This document shows positions 49,736-61,400 of a stretch of 64,000 nt of DNA, one piece after another. The stretch is from Diaporthe sp. PMI_573 (Eukaryota; Ascomycota; Sordariomycetes; Diaporthales; Diaporthaceae), in contig JAJTUP010000011.1 in NCBI GenBank assembly GCA_021399435.1, positions 186,001 through 250,000 of the forward strand. Reading direction: 5' to 3'. Made by a program: the position numbers and the translations under genes. The notes below the pieces were generated by a model. It did not search any database, had not been told where the DNA came from, and was given only the letters and a program-made list of their open reading frames with translations. How positions within the stretch are numbered: the stretch's first letter is position 1; the number at the start of each line of letters is the position of its first letter.

Positions 49736-52124
49736 TCAAGTCTCCACGTAGCGAATGATAAACTCAGGAGAGTCATACCGATCCCAGCTCTCCACAAGTG
49801 CCCTGTCCGCAGATATCTTGAGCGCGAAGATACTCAGCCGGTACCGCCCTGCCGGAGCCCATGAGCCATCGGCCAGGCTGCCATCCCAGGGGCTCATCCA
49901 GCCAATCGGCCTGTGGTATGTGAGTGGGTAACCAGCGATGTTGCCGAGCGTGACGACCCCGAGGCCGTTGTCCCCGGCGCCGCCGCTGCTAGGATCGACG
50001 GGGACGGCCTCGATGCGGACCTCGGCGCTGCCCATGACCAGCCATACGAATTGGTCGGGAAGGGCGCCCACCGGCAAGACCGAGTCGGAGGTGTTGGAAG
50101 GAGGCTGGGCCCAGTCCGGGTGGGCGGCAGGGGCGGGCAGCTGGAAGGTGGTGTTCGCAGGAACATCGGGGTTGGCCGGGTCGTCGCTACGGCTGAAGAT
50201 CAGGCGCTGGGAGGCGAGGACGGTAGCGTTCTTCATGGAGCCCGCGACGCCAATGTACGGCAGTGAGAGGGCAATGTCGCCGTCGCCGTCAGTGCCGTTG
50301 AGGGTGACCCAGCCCGAGTACACGGGCAGGGAGAGGGCGTCCAGGCCCTTTGGGGGCACGACGCTCACGCGGACCTCGGACGTGTCGTTGGGCTCGAGGG
50401 TGAGAGAGGCTGGCTCGAAGGTCAGTGCGGCGTAGACGGTGTCCAGTTCCGGGGAGCTGCTGCGGTAAATCTCGAAAAGGGTGGTGGCTGTGAGCGCGGG
50501 CACGTGGGACAGGTTGTACGTTGCGGGGGTGTCACCGACATTGGTGACAGAGAAAGAAGCCTTGGTGACGAGATTGTCGGTATCATTAAACGAGAGGCTG
50601 GCGACGCTGAGTACAGACGTCGCATAGGCCGCATCGAAGGCCTGAACCATGCCGGCACCCTGCTGCGGGACTGGACCGAGGGCTAGCTCGCTGTTGGCCT
50701 CGCCATAGTTCTGTGGCTTGGCTGGCTTGGCGGTGGACGCGAGAAGCCTCTTGATGAGATCGGGATCCCTCGTCCCTCGAGCCTATCGCAGTCAGCAAGC
50801 GTGAAGACGCGGCAAACAGCCTGGAAACTTCAGATCGAGCTGACGTAGGAACGACATACCTGGGACACTAGGGAGACGATACTCGCCACCAAAGGCGTGG
50901 CCATCGACGTCCCCGACGCGACGGCATATGAGCCGAGGGCCACCGGCCAGGTGCTCAGGATGCCACCGCCAGGGGAGCCGAAACTCGGAGCCAACTTGAG
51001 CTCAAAAGTAGGACCCCAGCTGGTGAAGGCAGACACGCGCCCGGGGCTATCCGCCCCCTCGCTCTGGTACGAGGAGATAGACATGACCCCGTCCCCGGTG
51101 CTGGGGGTGCTGATGCCGAACAGGCCTTCAGTACCACCGACCTCGTTGCCAGCAGCAAAAGTGCACGGCACACCGGCGTCTACGATCCTTGCGACAGCTA
51201 CGGCAAAGGCGTCACCAGCCCACCCGTTAGACCCACCGACGGACCCTGTGATTATATCAGAGCCATCCTCAAAAGCCTGGATGGCGGCTGCCAGGAGGAT
51301 ATCCCCTGTTGTCACGCCAGGACACCCAAAAGTGCGGTACATGCCGAGCTTGACGCCGGGAGAGGCTCCAGTGAAGCCCATGGCGTTCTCGGCTGCTGCG
51401 ATGATGCCAGCCACGTGTGTACCGTGGCCCTGGCAGTCATCAAATGGATCGGCATCGGGTATGGGAGCGCTGGTGCCATCGAAGGTGTCCCCGACGAGAT
51501 CTGCCCCATACTCTACCAAACAGCCGGGTCCAAAACAACCTCCAAGGGCAGGGTGGGTATAGTCGATTCCCGTGTCCACGATACCGATGCGGAAGCCCTC
51601 GCCGGTAAAACCCTTGGCGCGCAGCTTATCGACCTGGGTCAGGACGTGAGGAGGCCAAGAGTCTGTGGAGTTGGCCTGGCGCTTGTACCTGGATGGGGGG
51701 TTGTCCGTGCCGGTCCAGGAGACGTCCAGCTCGGGCACGCGGATCAGGGGGACAGGCCACAGCTGCTTGACCTGGGGCAAAGCGGCAATCCTGTTGGCCG
51801 CCTCCTTGTCAGGGCCGTCCACCTGAAAGGACACACCTCTGAAGACCTTGGACTGGAGATTCACACGCTGGGAGACGGCAGAAACACCTGCTTCAGCCTC
51901 GATCTGGCTGAGGAGGGCGGTGGCGTCCTACGTTGGGTTAGGTCAACATGTACTCCAGATGTGGCCATGAGCGGTACCTGGTCGTCGGCAAGCTCGACGA
52001 TATACGCGCCGGGGACATTTGTGTCGTCGAAACTTGGCGCGGTGCCATCCCTTCTGGCAGTTGAGGCGCAGGCAATGGTAGTGAGGGCAGCCAAAGCGGC
52101 AAGAGAGGCTCTCCAGGCGACCAT
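49736..52124 (-). CDS. Secreted subtilisin-like serine protease (S8, Vpr/minor extracellular type)
   Basis: Exons 52124-51978, 51927-50860 and 50782-49736 (introns of 50 and 77 bases, phase 0); 753 residues. The signal peptide is MVAWRASLAALAALTTIACA. An inhibitor-I9-like propeptide follows (GAYIVELADDQ ... SFQVDGPDKEAANRIAALP). Catalytic triad: Asp about 167 (GIVDTGIDYTHP), His about 217 (DCQGHGTHVAGI) and Ser about 390 (SGTSMATPLVAS), with the oxyanion Asn in TFAAGNEVGG. The C-terminal 300 residues are a beta-rich Fn3-like region with many N-glycosylation sites, as in large fungal subtilases. It is probably secreted for extracellular protein breakdown. Its promoter is divergent from that of seryl-tRNA synthetase, start codons about 1.1 kb apart. 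Confidence 0.92.
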
Positions 52125-53202
52125 GATGAAGTGATGTATATGCTTTCCCCGGAAACGAGAACCTCACAGTCCTGTGTCTTTGATCGGGCGGGGACCAAGG
52201 CTTTGGGAACCGCATTGTACCTGCATACCATGGCGTTTTATAAGCCGCTGGCTCATAGGGTCCTGAGGGGTCATGAAGGCACCCTCGGAGGACATGGCCA
52301 CCTAGGTTGCATCGGATAACATCAGGATGCTCTGAAGGGAGCAGTTCCACGCACCAGAGCAGCCAGATCCGACATGGAGGGCGGATAAGACAGCTTGGAT
52401 GCGGGGCGATACGAGGCCGACTGGAGGCGTCTGAGCAAGTTTGGACCGGGCACTGTCAAGCCTGTGTGTGTCGTGTGGAGGGTGGAAGTGAGGATTGTCC
52501 ATGCATGGAACGAGATAGGGAATTGTCCGTGGCGTGGCAGGGTCAATTGAGGCTAGTAGTGCAACGGCCAGTTGTATTGCTGGGGAAATCAACAACGGGC
52601 GGAAGGGTTGAGAATGGAAGGTGGTATCAGGCCGGATGGTGAGATATTGCCCAGGCTGGCACACGCAGGCGACCGCAGTGACAAGTGGTTGTCGAGGCCA
52701 GGACGGAAAATACATGGCCATACATAATAATAATAATAATAATAATAGGCTGAGGACCAACAATACGGGCCAACCGAGGTGATGATGGTTGTCGGCCCGG
52801 TTCGACACTTGGCATCCACCATCATCACCTGAGCGCTATTGTCTTCTTTATAAGAGTGCTGGTCCAGACGGTCGTGTGATGGGGGGACGAGGTGGGCTGG
52901 TGGGCTGCTGTTGACACAAGCACCCTGGGGCCCCGGACTGCAAGTGGGACAAGTGGGACCCTAACCCCTGTCGAGCCATCCCGACTGAGGAGCTCTGACC
53001 TGATTTTCTCGTCGCGCCCATCGGCCGCCGCACGTGAACCGCCTCCGCCTCGACAGCAATCAGCAATCATCACCAGATCTCTGGTCCTTCTCCGCGGAGG
53101 AGCCTGCTTCATAAACTGGGCCAGACCGGGCTGACCAAAAAAAAAAAAACCACCAAAAAAACCACACCCCCTGCTCCCCTCGCCGCAAGCCCATGACACA
53201 CC
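52125..53202. promoter_or_regulatory. Divergent promoter region subtilase/SerRS
   Basis: This 1.1 kb between two divergent start codons contains an ATA microsatellite (52724-52747) and an A-rich run at 53138-53160 upstream of the SerRS ATG. No defined transcription-factor site is claimed. Confidence 0.5.
52724..52747. repeat. ATA trinucleotide microsatellite, 8 copies
   Basis: Eight perfect ATA units in the intergenic region; a likely polymorphic locus. Confidence 0.95.
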
Positions 53203-54864
53203 ATGAAGACCGCCCGGCGGGCTTTCACATGCCTGCCATGTCGCATCTCGCAGTCGCAGTCGCAGTCGCACTCACAGTCGCACTCACACTCACAAGCATG
53301 GGCTAAACTCAACTACACACACTCCCGCAGGCCACTGCACTCGTCGTTGCGCCTGCGCTCTGAACAGTCCCTCGCCGCGGGCAGGCCGACCATCGCGCCC
53401 AAGCCCACCATCGACGTCAGGCATGTCCGCCAGAATCCCGCCCTATACGAGCAGACCTGCCTCGAGCGCAACTACAAGGCCCAGGCCTCATACCCGGCCC
53501 GCATCGTCGCCCTTCATGACGAGTGGCAGTCCCGCCAGAGGGACGGTCGTGCCCTGCGCGAGCGCTCCAACCTGCTGCGCCGCCAGCTCGCCAACCCTTC
53601 GTCCGTGAGCGCCGACGAGGACAAGGGCGCCGCCGCCCTGGCCACTGCCACCCGCGAGGAGCTGCTGGATGAGGCGCGCCGGCTCAAGCAGCAGCTCGCC
53701 TCCATCGGCCAGGACGAGGACCGCCTGCAGGCCGAGATCCAGGCCCTCGCCCTCGCCCTGCCCAACCTCACCGGCGACCACGCCCCGCGCGGCGACCGCC
53801 CGGCCGTGCTGAGCTACATCAACGACCACCCGGAGCCGCACCCGAGCGCCTCGGACCGCGTCTGGCGCTCCCACGTCCACATCGGCGCCGAGCTGGGCAT
53901 CCTTGACTTTGCCGGCGCCGCTACCAGCTCCGGCTGGGGCTGGTACTACCTGCTGGGCGACGGCGCACAGCTCGAGCAGGCCCTGGTCGGCTACGCCCTC
54001 GACACCGCCCGCCGCTACGGCTGGGCCCAGGTCAGCCCGCCCTCGGTCGTCTACAGCCACATCGCCTCCGCCTGCGGCTTCCAGCCCCGCGACCAGCACG
54101 GCGAGACCCAGGTCTACACCCTGAGCCAGGGCCAACGCGACAGGGACAAGGGCCGCCCCGAGCTCAGCCTCGCCGCAACCGCCGAGATCCCCCTGGCCGG
54201 CATGCGCGCCGACTCGGTCATGGACGAGGCCGACCTCCCCAGCCGCCGTGCCGCCGTCAGCCGCTGCTACCGCGCAGAGGCCGGCGCCCGCGGCGCCGAC
54301 ACCAAGGGCCTGTACCGCGTGCACGAGTTCACAAAGGTCGAGCTGTTCGCCTGGACCCCGCCTGACCCGGACGCGGCCGCCGAGGTCTTTGACGAGATGC
54401 TCGACATGCAGACCGAGATCCTCGGCTCCCTGGGCCTGCACTGCCGCATCCTCGAGATGCCCACCGCCGACCTGGGCGCCAGCGCAGCCCGCAAGAACGA
54501 CATCGAGGCCTGGTTCCCCTCGCGCGCCCGCCGTGGCGCTTCGGCTACCGACGGGAAAGAAGGCGCGGACGGGTCGGCCGACGGCGCCCAGGAGGGGGAG
54601 GGCTGGGGCGAGGTCACGTCCGCCAGCATCTGCACCGACTACCAGACACGCCGGCTGGCGACCAGGGTCCGCATCGGCAGCTCCAACGGCAAGATGACCT
54701 ACCCCTGGACCGTCAACGGGACCGCGCTTGCCGTCCCGAGGGTACTCGCCGCCATATTGGAGACCGGTTGGGACGAAGGCAGCATGACGGTAGCAATCCC
54801 CGAGGTCCTGCGGCCATGGATGGACGGGAAGGAGACCATCAGCCCCAAGACCCGCACGCGCTAG
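53203..54864 (+). CDS. Seryl-tRNA synthetase, probably mitochondrial
   Basis: A single exon of 553 residues. The N-terminus is Arg-rich and lacks acidic residues (MKTARRAFTCLPCRIS), as in mitochondrial targeting signals, then has an SQSQSHSQ-type low-complexity stretch. The tRNA-binding coiled-coil arm lies at about 70-190 (IDVRHVRQNPALYEQTCLERN ... LLRRQLA ... RRLKQQLASIGQ). The class II catalytic core includes ELSLAATAEIPLAG, motif 2 RCYRAEAGARG and YRVHEFTKVELF, and motif 3 NGTALAVPRVLAAILE. It charges mitochondrial tRNA-Ser. A Gly/Asp/Glu-rich insertion (RGASATDGKEGADGSADG, about 444-465) interrupts the region before motif 3. Localisation is predicted, not shown. Confidence 0.92.
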   Translation: MKTARRAFTCLPCRISQSQSQSHSQSHSHSQAWAKLNYTHSRRPLHSSLRLRSEQSLAAGRPTIAPKPTIDVRHVRQNPALYEQTCLERNYKAQASYPARIVALHDEWQSRQRDGRALRERSNLLRRQLANPSSVSADEDKGAAALATATREELLDEARRLKQQLASIGQDEDRLQAEIQALALALPNLTGDHAPRGDRPAVLSYINDHPEPHPSASDRVWRSHVHIGAELGILDFAGAATSSGWGWYYLLGDGAQLEQALVGYALDTARRYGWAQVSPPSVVYSHIASACGFQPRDQHGETQVYTLSQGQRDRDKGRPELSLAATAEIPLAGMRADSVMDEADLPSRRAAVSRCYRAEAGARGADTKGLYRVHEFTKVELFAWTPPDPDAAAEVFDEMLDMQTEILGSLGLHCRILEMPTADLGASAARKNDIEAWFPSRARRGASATDGKEGADGSADGAQEGEGWGEVTSASICTDYQTRRLATRVRIGSSNGKMTYPWTVNGTALAVPRVLAAILETGWDEGSMTVAIPEVLRPWMDGKETISPKTRTR

Positions 54865-55451
54865 TTGCGCAGGCGCCCGCACCCAGACCGGGGAAGGGGA
54901 TCGTGGGGGCCATGAGGATATCTCCGGTATATAAGGCACGGCCAAAGGGGAGAACGCATGTACAAGAAAAGTATATACCACAGCACATCAGACAGGCTGC
55001 CCTACTATAGCATCATACTCATCACTCGAGCAAGTTACATGGCCGATTGTCACGTTGTGGCAGCATCACAGCACAGCATGAGTAACGCTATCTTATTGAC
55101 CCAGTCAGCCCCGACTATCTATCTACCTAATAGTGGGAAGGGAAGGTATTGATGAGACAAAAACCATGCCGTGCCCCCTTCGCTCCGTCGTCCAAGTTGG
55201 TGCTGGGCGCACAGTCGCTGTGGACGTTTCGAAGGGACAGAGGAAAACAAAACACCCAAACACCCAGCTTATGTTCGAAATCCAGACAATACTCGTGACG
55301 TCGTACAAGCACAAAGGGACCGTTCTGCCATAATGCGTTCCCTCACCTGTTGCTTTCCCCAACCTAGCCCAGAGCCTCCTTTCCGATTCTCCCAGCCGTC
55401 ATTCCGTGTCGTTCATACACAACGCCAATCATTCATCCTACACCGATCTGC
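54865..55451. other. Convergent intergenic region
   Basis: Holds the 3' ends of SerRS and the coiled-coil protein gene. No gene recognised. Confidence 0.5.
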
Positions 55452-58400
55452 CTAGCCCTCCAACAGAGCGGCCTGACCCCCAACAGAGGATGCCCCATCA
55501 TCTATCGTGCTTGTTGCGCCGAGGCCATTCTCGCTCTCGGAGCCGCTCACAGCACTGCCAGAGACGAGCGAGCTGCCCACGGCACTCTCTGTCCAGTCAC
55601 TACCCGAGTCAGAGTACGTATCATAAGGGTCCTGCTCCTCGGTGCGTGCGTCCGTGTACTCGGAACCCGTTACTGAGCCACTGCGTACAGTCGACCGCCG
55701 TAATGTCTCCGCGTCACTCTGGTCGCCTTCCCGGCCGTCGGCCTCGCTACCACCAGAGACAAGGCTCCCGGTGCCGGCGTCACTAAAGTCCTCACTGAGA
55801 GCGCTACCACCGTCGACGAGGCTTTCGGTACCTGGATCGCTCCAGTTGTCGCTCAGGGTGCTACCGCTGAGCTCCGACGCTCCGACGCCGCCGCCGCCGC
55901 CGCCGCCGCCACCATTGCCCACAAGGACAATCTCCCCGCCGGGATGCTCGCTGGCAGGGGTCTCGTCAAACCCTTCCTCGTCGCTCTCTCTAAGCGCGAC
56001 GACGTCCATACTGACATTCTCCTTATCACCCTCATCACCTGCGTGGAGGTCACCATAGCCCTTCTTGCCGGCATTCGTCCTTCCGTTCCAGCTGGACTTC
56101 CGCAGGGCTCCCGCGCCGGTGAGTGTCTTGACGCTCTGACTCCTCTTGAATCCAGCGCCACTTGTGATTGCGGCGGCATTCAGGCCTGGCTGCTTGTTAA
56201 GCTGGCTGAGCGACAAGATGCGGCGGGTCTGCTGTGGCGGTTGGAGGCTGCTGAGCTTTGAGTTCACTGCAGTCTTGAAGGCCGTCTGATGGTGGCCGCC
56301 AGACTTCGAGGGTGCCACCGGCTTCTCCTCGGGGATGCTGTCCTCGGCAGGCTTTTGCTTGGATGTGACCCGCTTGCGGCTCATGATGTCGCGGGTCTCG
56401 CGGGCCTTTTTGCTGGACTTGGCCATGAGCAGGATCCTGCTCTGGTCCATCACGCCCTCTAGGATGCGGCGCTCCAGCCCCTCGGCGCGGGACTCCATTT
56501 CGTGGAGCTCCTCCCGGCGCAGCTTAAGTGCGGTCTCCAGGGAAGATACGTCACCGGTGAGCCGGACCTTCTGTCTAACAAGACTCTCCTGCTCAACCTT
56601 CAACCCAGCAATGCTCTCGCGTAGACGATCCTCCTCCATCTGGAGATCCACGATGGTCACTTCCGCCTGGTCCTTCTGGGCGAGCCTCCGCTCCAGCGCA
56701 ACGTTTGTCTCGTGGAGGTTCTTGACCGTTTCCTGTAGCGTCTTCTCCATGTCCTCGTGGTCATCCTCGATCCGCTGTGTCTGGGATGCCAAGAACGCCG
56801 AGAGCTCTGCCGCCGTCTTGACGACCTCGTTGTGCACCTTTTCGAGCGTGCCTAGCTGCTCGAGAGTCTTGTCGGCCGTTGCGGTGTGGTCGACGAGCTT
56901 ATTAAGCTTCTCGTGCACCCCGGAGTCGTCGTATTTCTCCGGGGGAGGGGGCAGCATGAGTGGCTCGGGCTTTGCTTCTTCGATCTTTTGGCTGATCTTC
57001 TCCTGCATCTCGTTGACGGACGTTTTCGAGTGCTCAAAGTGCTGATCGACCATAGTGAGGACGTCCTGGATGGCCTCGAGGATCTTGGGCTGATACTCGC
57101 TGACCTCGCCCTTGAGTCCCTCGAACGCGCCCATGGCTTCCTTGACCTGGTCGCGAGTCTGAGTGTGCTCCGCCTTATTTTCGTTGTGGTTGTCATCGGA
57201 CTTCAGGTACATGTCTTCAACACGAGTGAAAACAGTCTTGGACGCCTCTTCCATTTTCTCAAGGGAGTCCGTGACAGTGGAACCCAGTGTGTCGATGAGA
57301 GACTTGAGCTCCTCAGCGACGGCCTTTGTGCCAACGATAGACTCCTCGAGGTGCTCGTCACGGGTTTCTGCGGTCTTGTTGCGCTCCTCAAGGGAAGCTT
57401 GAAACTCGTCGTACTTGGTGATGACCTCGTCGATGCGCTCGTCAATCTTTGCCCGGAGCGCGTCAGTCGATGAGTCGACCTTTTCGTCCGTCTCGAGCTT
57501 GGCGCCGACGACACCCGCCTTGGAGTCCTCGAACTCGGTTTTCATAGTCTCAAACATTTCCTTGAGATCGGAGTGGACATTTGCGTTCGCGCCTATGGTC
57601 TCGCCTATGGTCTCGAGGGACTTGCTGAGGCCCTCGACGCCAGTGGCACCTCCTTCGAGCTTCTCCTTGACCATGGTCTGCATTTCCTCCAGGAATGTCT
57701 TGACTTCCGTCACGCGGTCTGCCACGCCAACAGTCTCTGCCTGGCGTTCCTCAAACTGTTTCGCGTTGGTCTCGGCGTGCTTGTCTGCCAGCTCTTTGAG
57801 TTCGGCGGCATACTTGTCAGTTGCCTCCTTCATCTCCGCGGCATGCTTTCCTGTGGTCTCCTTTATTTCCGCATTCTGCTTGTCTGAGAGTTCTTTGAGC
57901 TCCGTGACCAGCGTTTCAAGGCTCTTCAGGTCGTCCTTCGAAGGAAGGGCAGCAATGTCTGACTTGACCATCTGCTCGACAACAGCCTTCACGTCGAGAC
58001 AGACGGCTTCGATGGCATCCGTGTCCGTCTTCGTGACCTTCTCGGGGTCCTCGAGCTGCTTCTCGTGACGCTCTTTCAGCTCATCAAAAGCACCGACGAC
58101 CTGTGTGACTAGTGACTCCACGGCCTTGGTATCCTCGCGATGCGAGATATCCTCGAGCTTCGTGGTGAGGCCTCCAAGACCTTCCTTTGTCTCGAGGAGC
58201 AGAGCCTCGAGTGTGTCGACGTGATCCTTGCGGACTGCCTGCTCACCATCTATGAGGTCATCAAGGCGTGCCTTCGTGTTGCGAAGAATGGTTTCGATGG
58301 CCTCGATATCCTCCCTGGTTGCAGCATCACTGGCAGCAGGTCCTTCTTTTGCAGCCGGTGCCTCCTTGCTGGCCAACTCATCCACTTGGATCTTGATGCT

Positions 58401-61400
58401 GTCCAGCATCTCCACCATGAGGTCGAGGTCTTCTTTTGTCATAGATGGGCCAGAGTCAGCTGGTGCAGGAGCAGGTTGAGGAGGTGGGCTTTCCATGGCC
58501 TCGACCTTGATGCGGAGTTGGGAAATGAGCACTTCGAGGTTCTTGATATCGTCATGCTTCAGCATGTCCGCTGGGACAATGGCATCAGCGCTGATCGGCG
58601 CCAAGGCCTTGTTGTTCTCACGTAGGCCTTCGATGTCAGACTTGACACCGTCGAGACCGGACTTGAGAGCGTCGAGGACTTCATCGTTGGCGGTCATGTC
58701 GGCAGGTTTGTCGGCAATTTTCTCAATGCTAACCTTGAGGTCGTTAAGACCCTCCTGTAAGGCGTCGAGGACCTCGTTTGTTCCAGCGATCGGACGCTGG
58801 CTAATTTCTTGCCTGAGACTACCGAGTCCTTCCTGCAGGGCATTGATGACTTCTTCATGGCCACCCTGTTGGGCATGTGGCGTCGCGGGTACCAGGGTGC
58901 CGTTCACAGATTCCCGCAGAGCCTCTATCTCTTCTTTGATCAGGACCCTGGACCCGTCGGCATGCTTGGAGACAATGTCACCAATCTCGTCGCGGAAGTC
59001 ATCAAGGCTCCTCAAGAGCCCCTCCATAAACTCCTCTTGACTAGCGACGCCGTTGGCTCTGTCGACATAGCCCTCAATGTCGGCTCGCAGTTTCTCAAAA
59101 CCGTCTTTGGTAGCATCGAGGACCTGCTCAGTGTCGCGGCCATTGGCAGCCACGTTTTGTTTGGCTTCCAGCGAGACGGCTTTGAACTCCTCGTGCATGG
59201 CCTCCATAATCTCATGCAGCCGCCCGATGACTTCCTCATTATTACCTTGCAACGGGACCAGCGGGCCATTGTCCTTTGCGGGCAGCTCTAAGCCCTCGAG
59301 GCCTTGCTTAACGGCATCGATCATGTCCTGCTTGGAGACGTCCGCCCCCAAAGCAGACGCGGCCACGGGAAATTCGAACTCCTCGAGACAGTCCCGAACG
59401 GCCTCGACGATCTCGTCACGGGACAGTGCGGGTGGAACATCGATCGGCGGGGGCGAGAAGTGTTGCAAGCCTTCCACGACTGCTTTATAGACCTCTTCCC
59501 GTGTCGCTGCTTCGTGCTTGTTGTCTCTTGGTGCGTATTGCATGAATCCTTCTTTGAGACATGCGAGGACCTCGTCCCGCTCCAGTCCGACCTGCTCCAC
59601 GGTTATCTCTGGCTTATACGTTTCCCACGCGTCCCTGACGGCTTCAACAACGTCCTCCCTCCGCAGCTCAGGAATGTCTTTTTGCAGTGCCTTTGCATCC
59701 TTGAGTGCCGTCCTTAGGGCGTTGTAAATCTCTCGGTAGTCCACTGCAGGCGGCTTGTTGGCGGCCACGACAGCTTGCGATTGCCGCTGGTGCTCTTTGG
59801 TGAGGTGGTCGATGTGCTGCTTCATCTCGAGCAGGCCTTCTCCAACGACCTTGTTGATCTCGGCCTTCGTTGCCGCAGCGGACTTGGCCTGGCCTGCCTC
59901 ACCGACGTCGTCGAGCCTGCGGCCGATCTCTCTTCCCATGCCGAGAACCTCGCCGCGAAGCTCTCGAACAAGAGCCTTAACCTCGGCCGTAAGGCCTCCG
60001 CCTTGTGCGACGCTGTCCTTGACGGTGCGGATGATTTTGACAATATCATCGCTTATCAGATCAGCGGCAGCTCTTGCCATGGGTGCCGAGGCCCGGCGAG
60101 CGTCCTTGTCCTGGACAAGTTGATCCACGCGGGACTCCAAGGACCGGCCGCCATACAAGTCGGATGCTTCATCGAAGCTCATATTTCTAGGTAGCCCTGC
60201 CTTGCCCCTGACAGCTCCACTACCACCGGGCTGGGCAAGGACAACAGACTGGTCCATGTTGTTCTTGATGAGACGCTGGAGTTCCTCAACTTTCTTCTCG
60301 ACCACAGAACCGTTCAGTTTGTCGGCCAAGTCGGACAGCCGAGTAAGCAGCTTTTCCTGGCCTTCCTTGGTTCCCATGTCACGGATGATCTTTTCAAGGA
60401 GGTTGACCGAGGCAGATGCTTCACCGCCATATAGTGACGGGGTGCTAAGATTTTCCCGATCCAGAGAGGCCGAAAAGCTATTCGGTGAAGGTATGCGAGG
60501 TAATGCGAAAGGACGAGAGTTGTTACTGATCTTCGAGGACGGGGATAGCGAATATGGCTTGTTGTCGAGTAAGAGTGGGCCTCCATGCATGTCCCGTGAC
60601 GATGTTCGGGAGGAGACTTCCTCCATGTTGTGAAGCAGGTCGCGCAGGTGCTTCCTGATGTCTTCGTCGCGGGTGTGCGTAGCTTCCTTCAAGCTCAGCA
60701 GGTCCGTAGCATTGTCCCTGCTCCGTCGGCTCAGCTGCGACATTTCCTTCTGCAGCGATGTTGCTATGCTCGTAAGGGTCAGGATCTGATTTGAGAGGGT
60801 GTCCAGCTGTTGTGGCGACCTGGCCGTGGCGGTCGAGCCATTAGTGACGTTGGCCAGGGGCTTTTCCGCGTCCCGCTCCCTGGGGGAGTCCTTCGGAGTA
60901 GACATTGTCTGGAGCGCCAGCATAGTCGCAGACTGTGGTGATGTGTTCTCGCCGAGGATGCTCTGAGGACGCCTTGGAGTCGGTCTCAGCACTGGCGTTA
61001 GGCTCTGGCCGATGGGGGTGAGGCTGATTTGCTTCAGGTCTTTCTCGTCCGGCCTTTGTTCATCGAAAGGATCGGTGCCGGACCGGGACGGTGTCGTTGG
61101 CCCCTCCTTCTTTTCAGGTGATCTTGACGGAGAACCACCTCCCTCGATCATTAAGCTCAGGTCTCGCACCGAAGACGGCTGCAGTGACTGCATGCGCCGG
61201 TGCGCAGCGCCCCTGCCAGTCGCCCTCTCGGGAGAGACGTCGGGGGTCCGTTTTGTGAGCGGGTGAGGCACGAGCTGGTTCTCGCGAGCCTTTTCTGTGA
61301 GGGCGGCATGTGCAGACTGGATGGCAGACGAGGTGCCTGCTCGGGAAGTAGCCGTGACAGGCGACTGCGGGTTCAAGGGCAACGGGGGAGGAGCCCGCTC

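Noticed and set aside
52724..52747. Trinucleotide repeat as possible coding repeat
   Set aside because: It lies in the divergent promoter region between subtilase and SerRS and belongs to no supported exon.
53488..54981. Long minus-strand open frame (497 codons) opposite SerRS
   Set aside because: It is a shadow of the GC-rich third codon positions of the real + strand gene; the translation is Gly/Ala/Val-biased and lacks any family signature.
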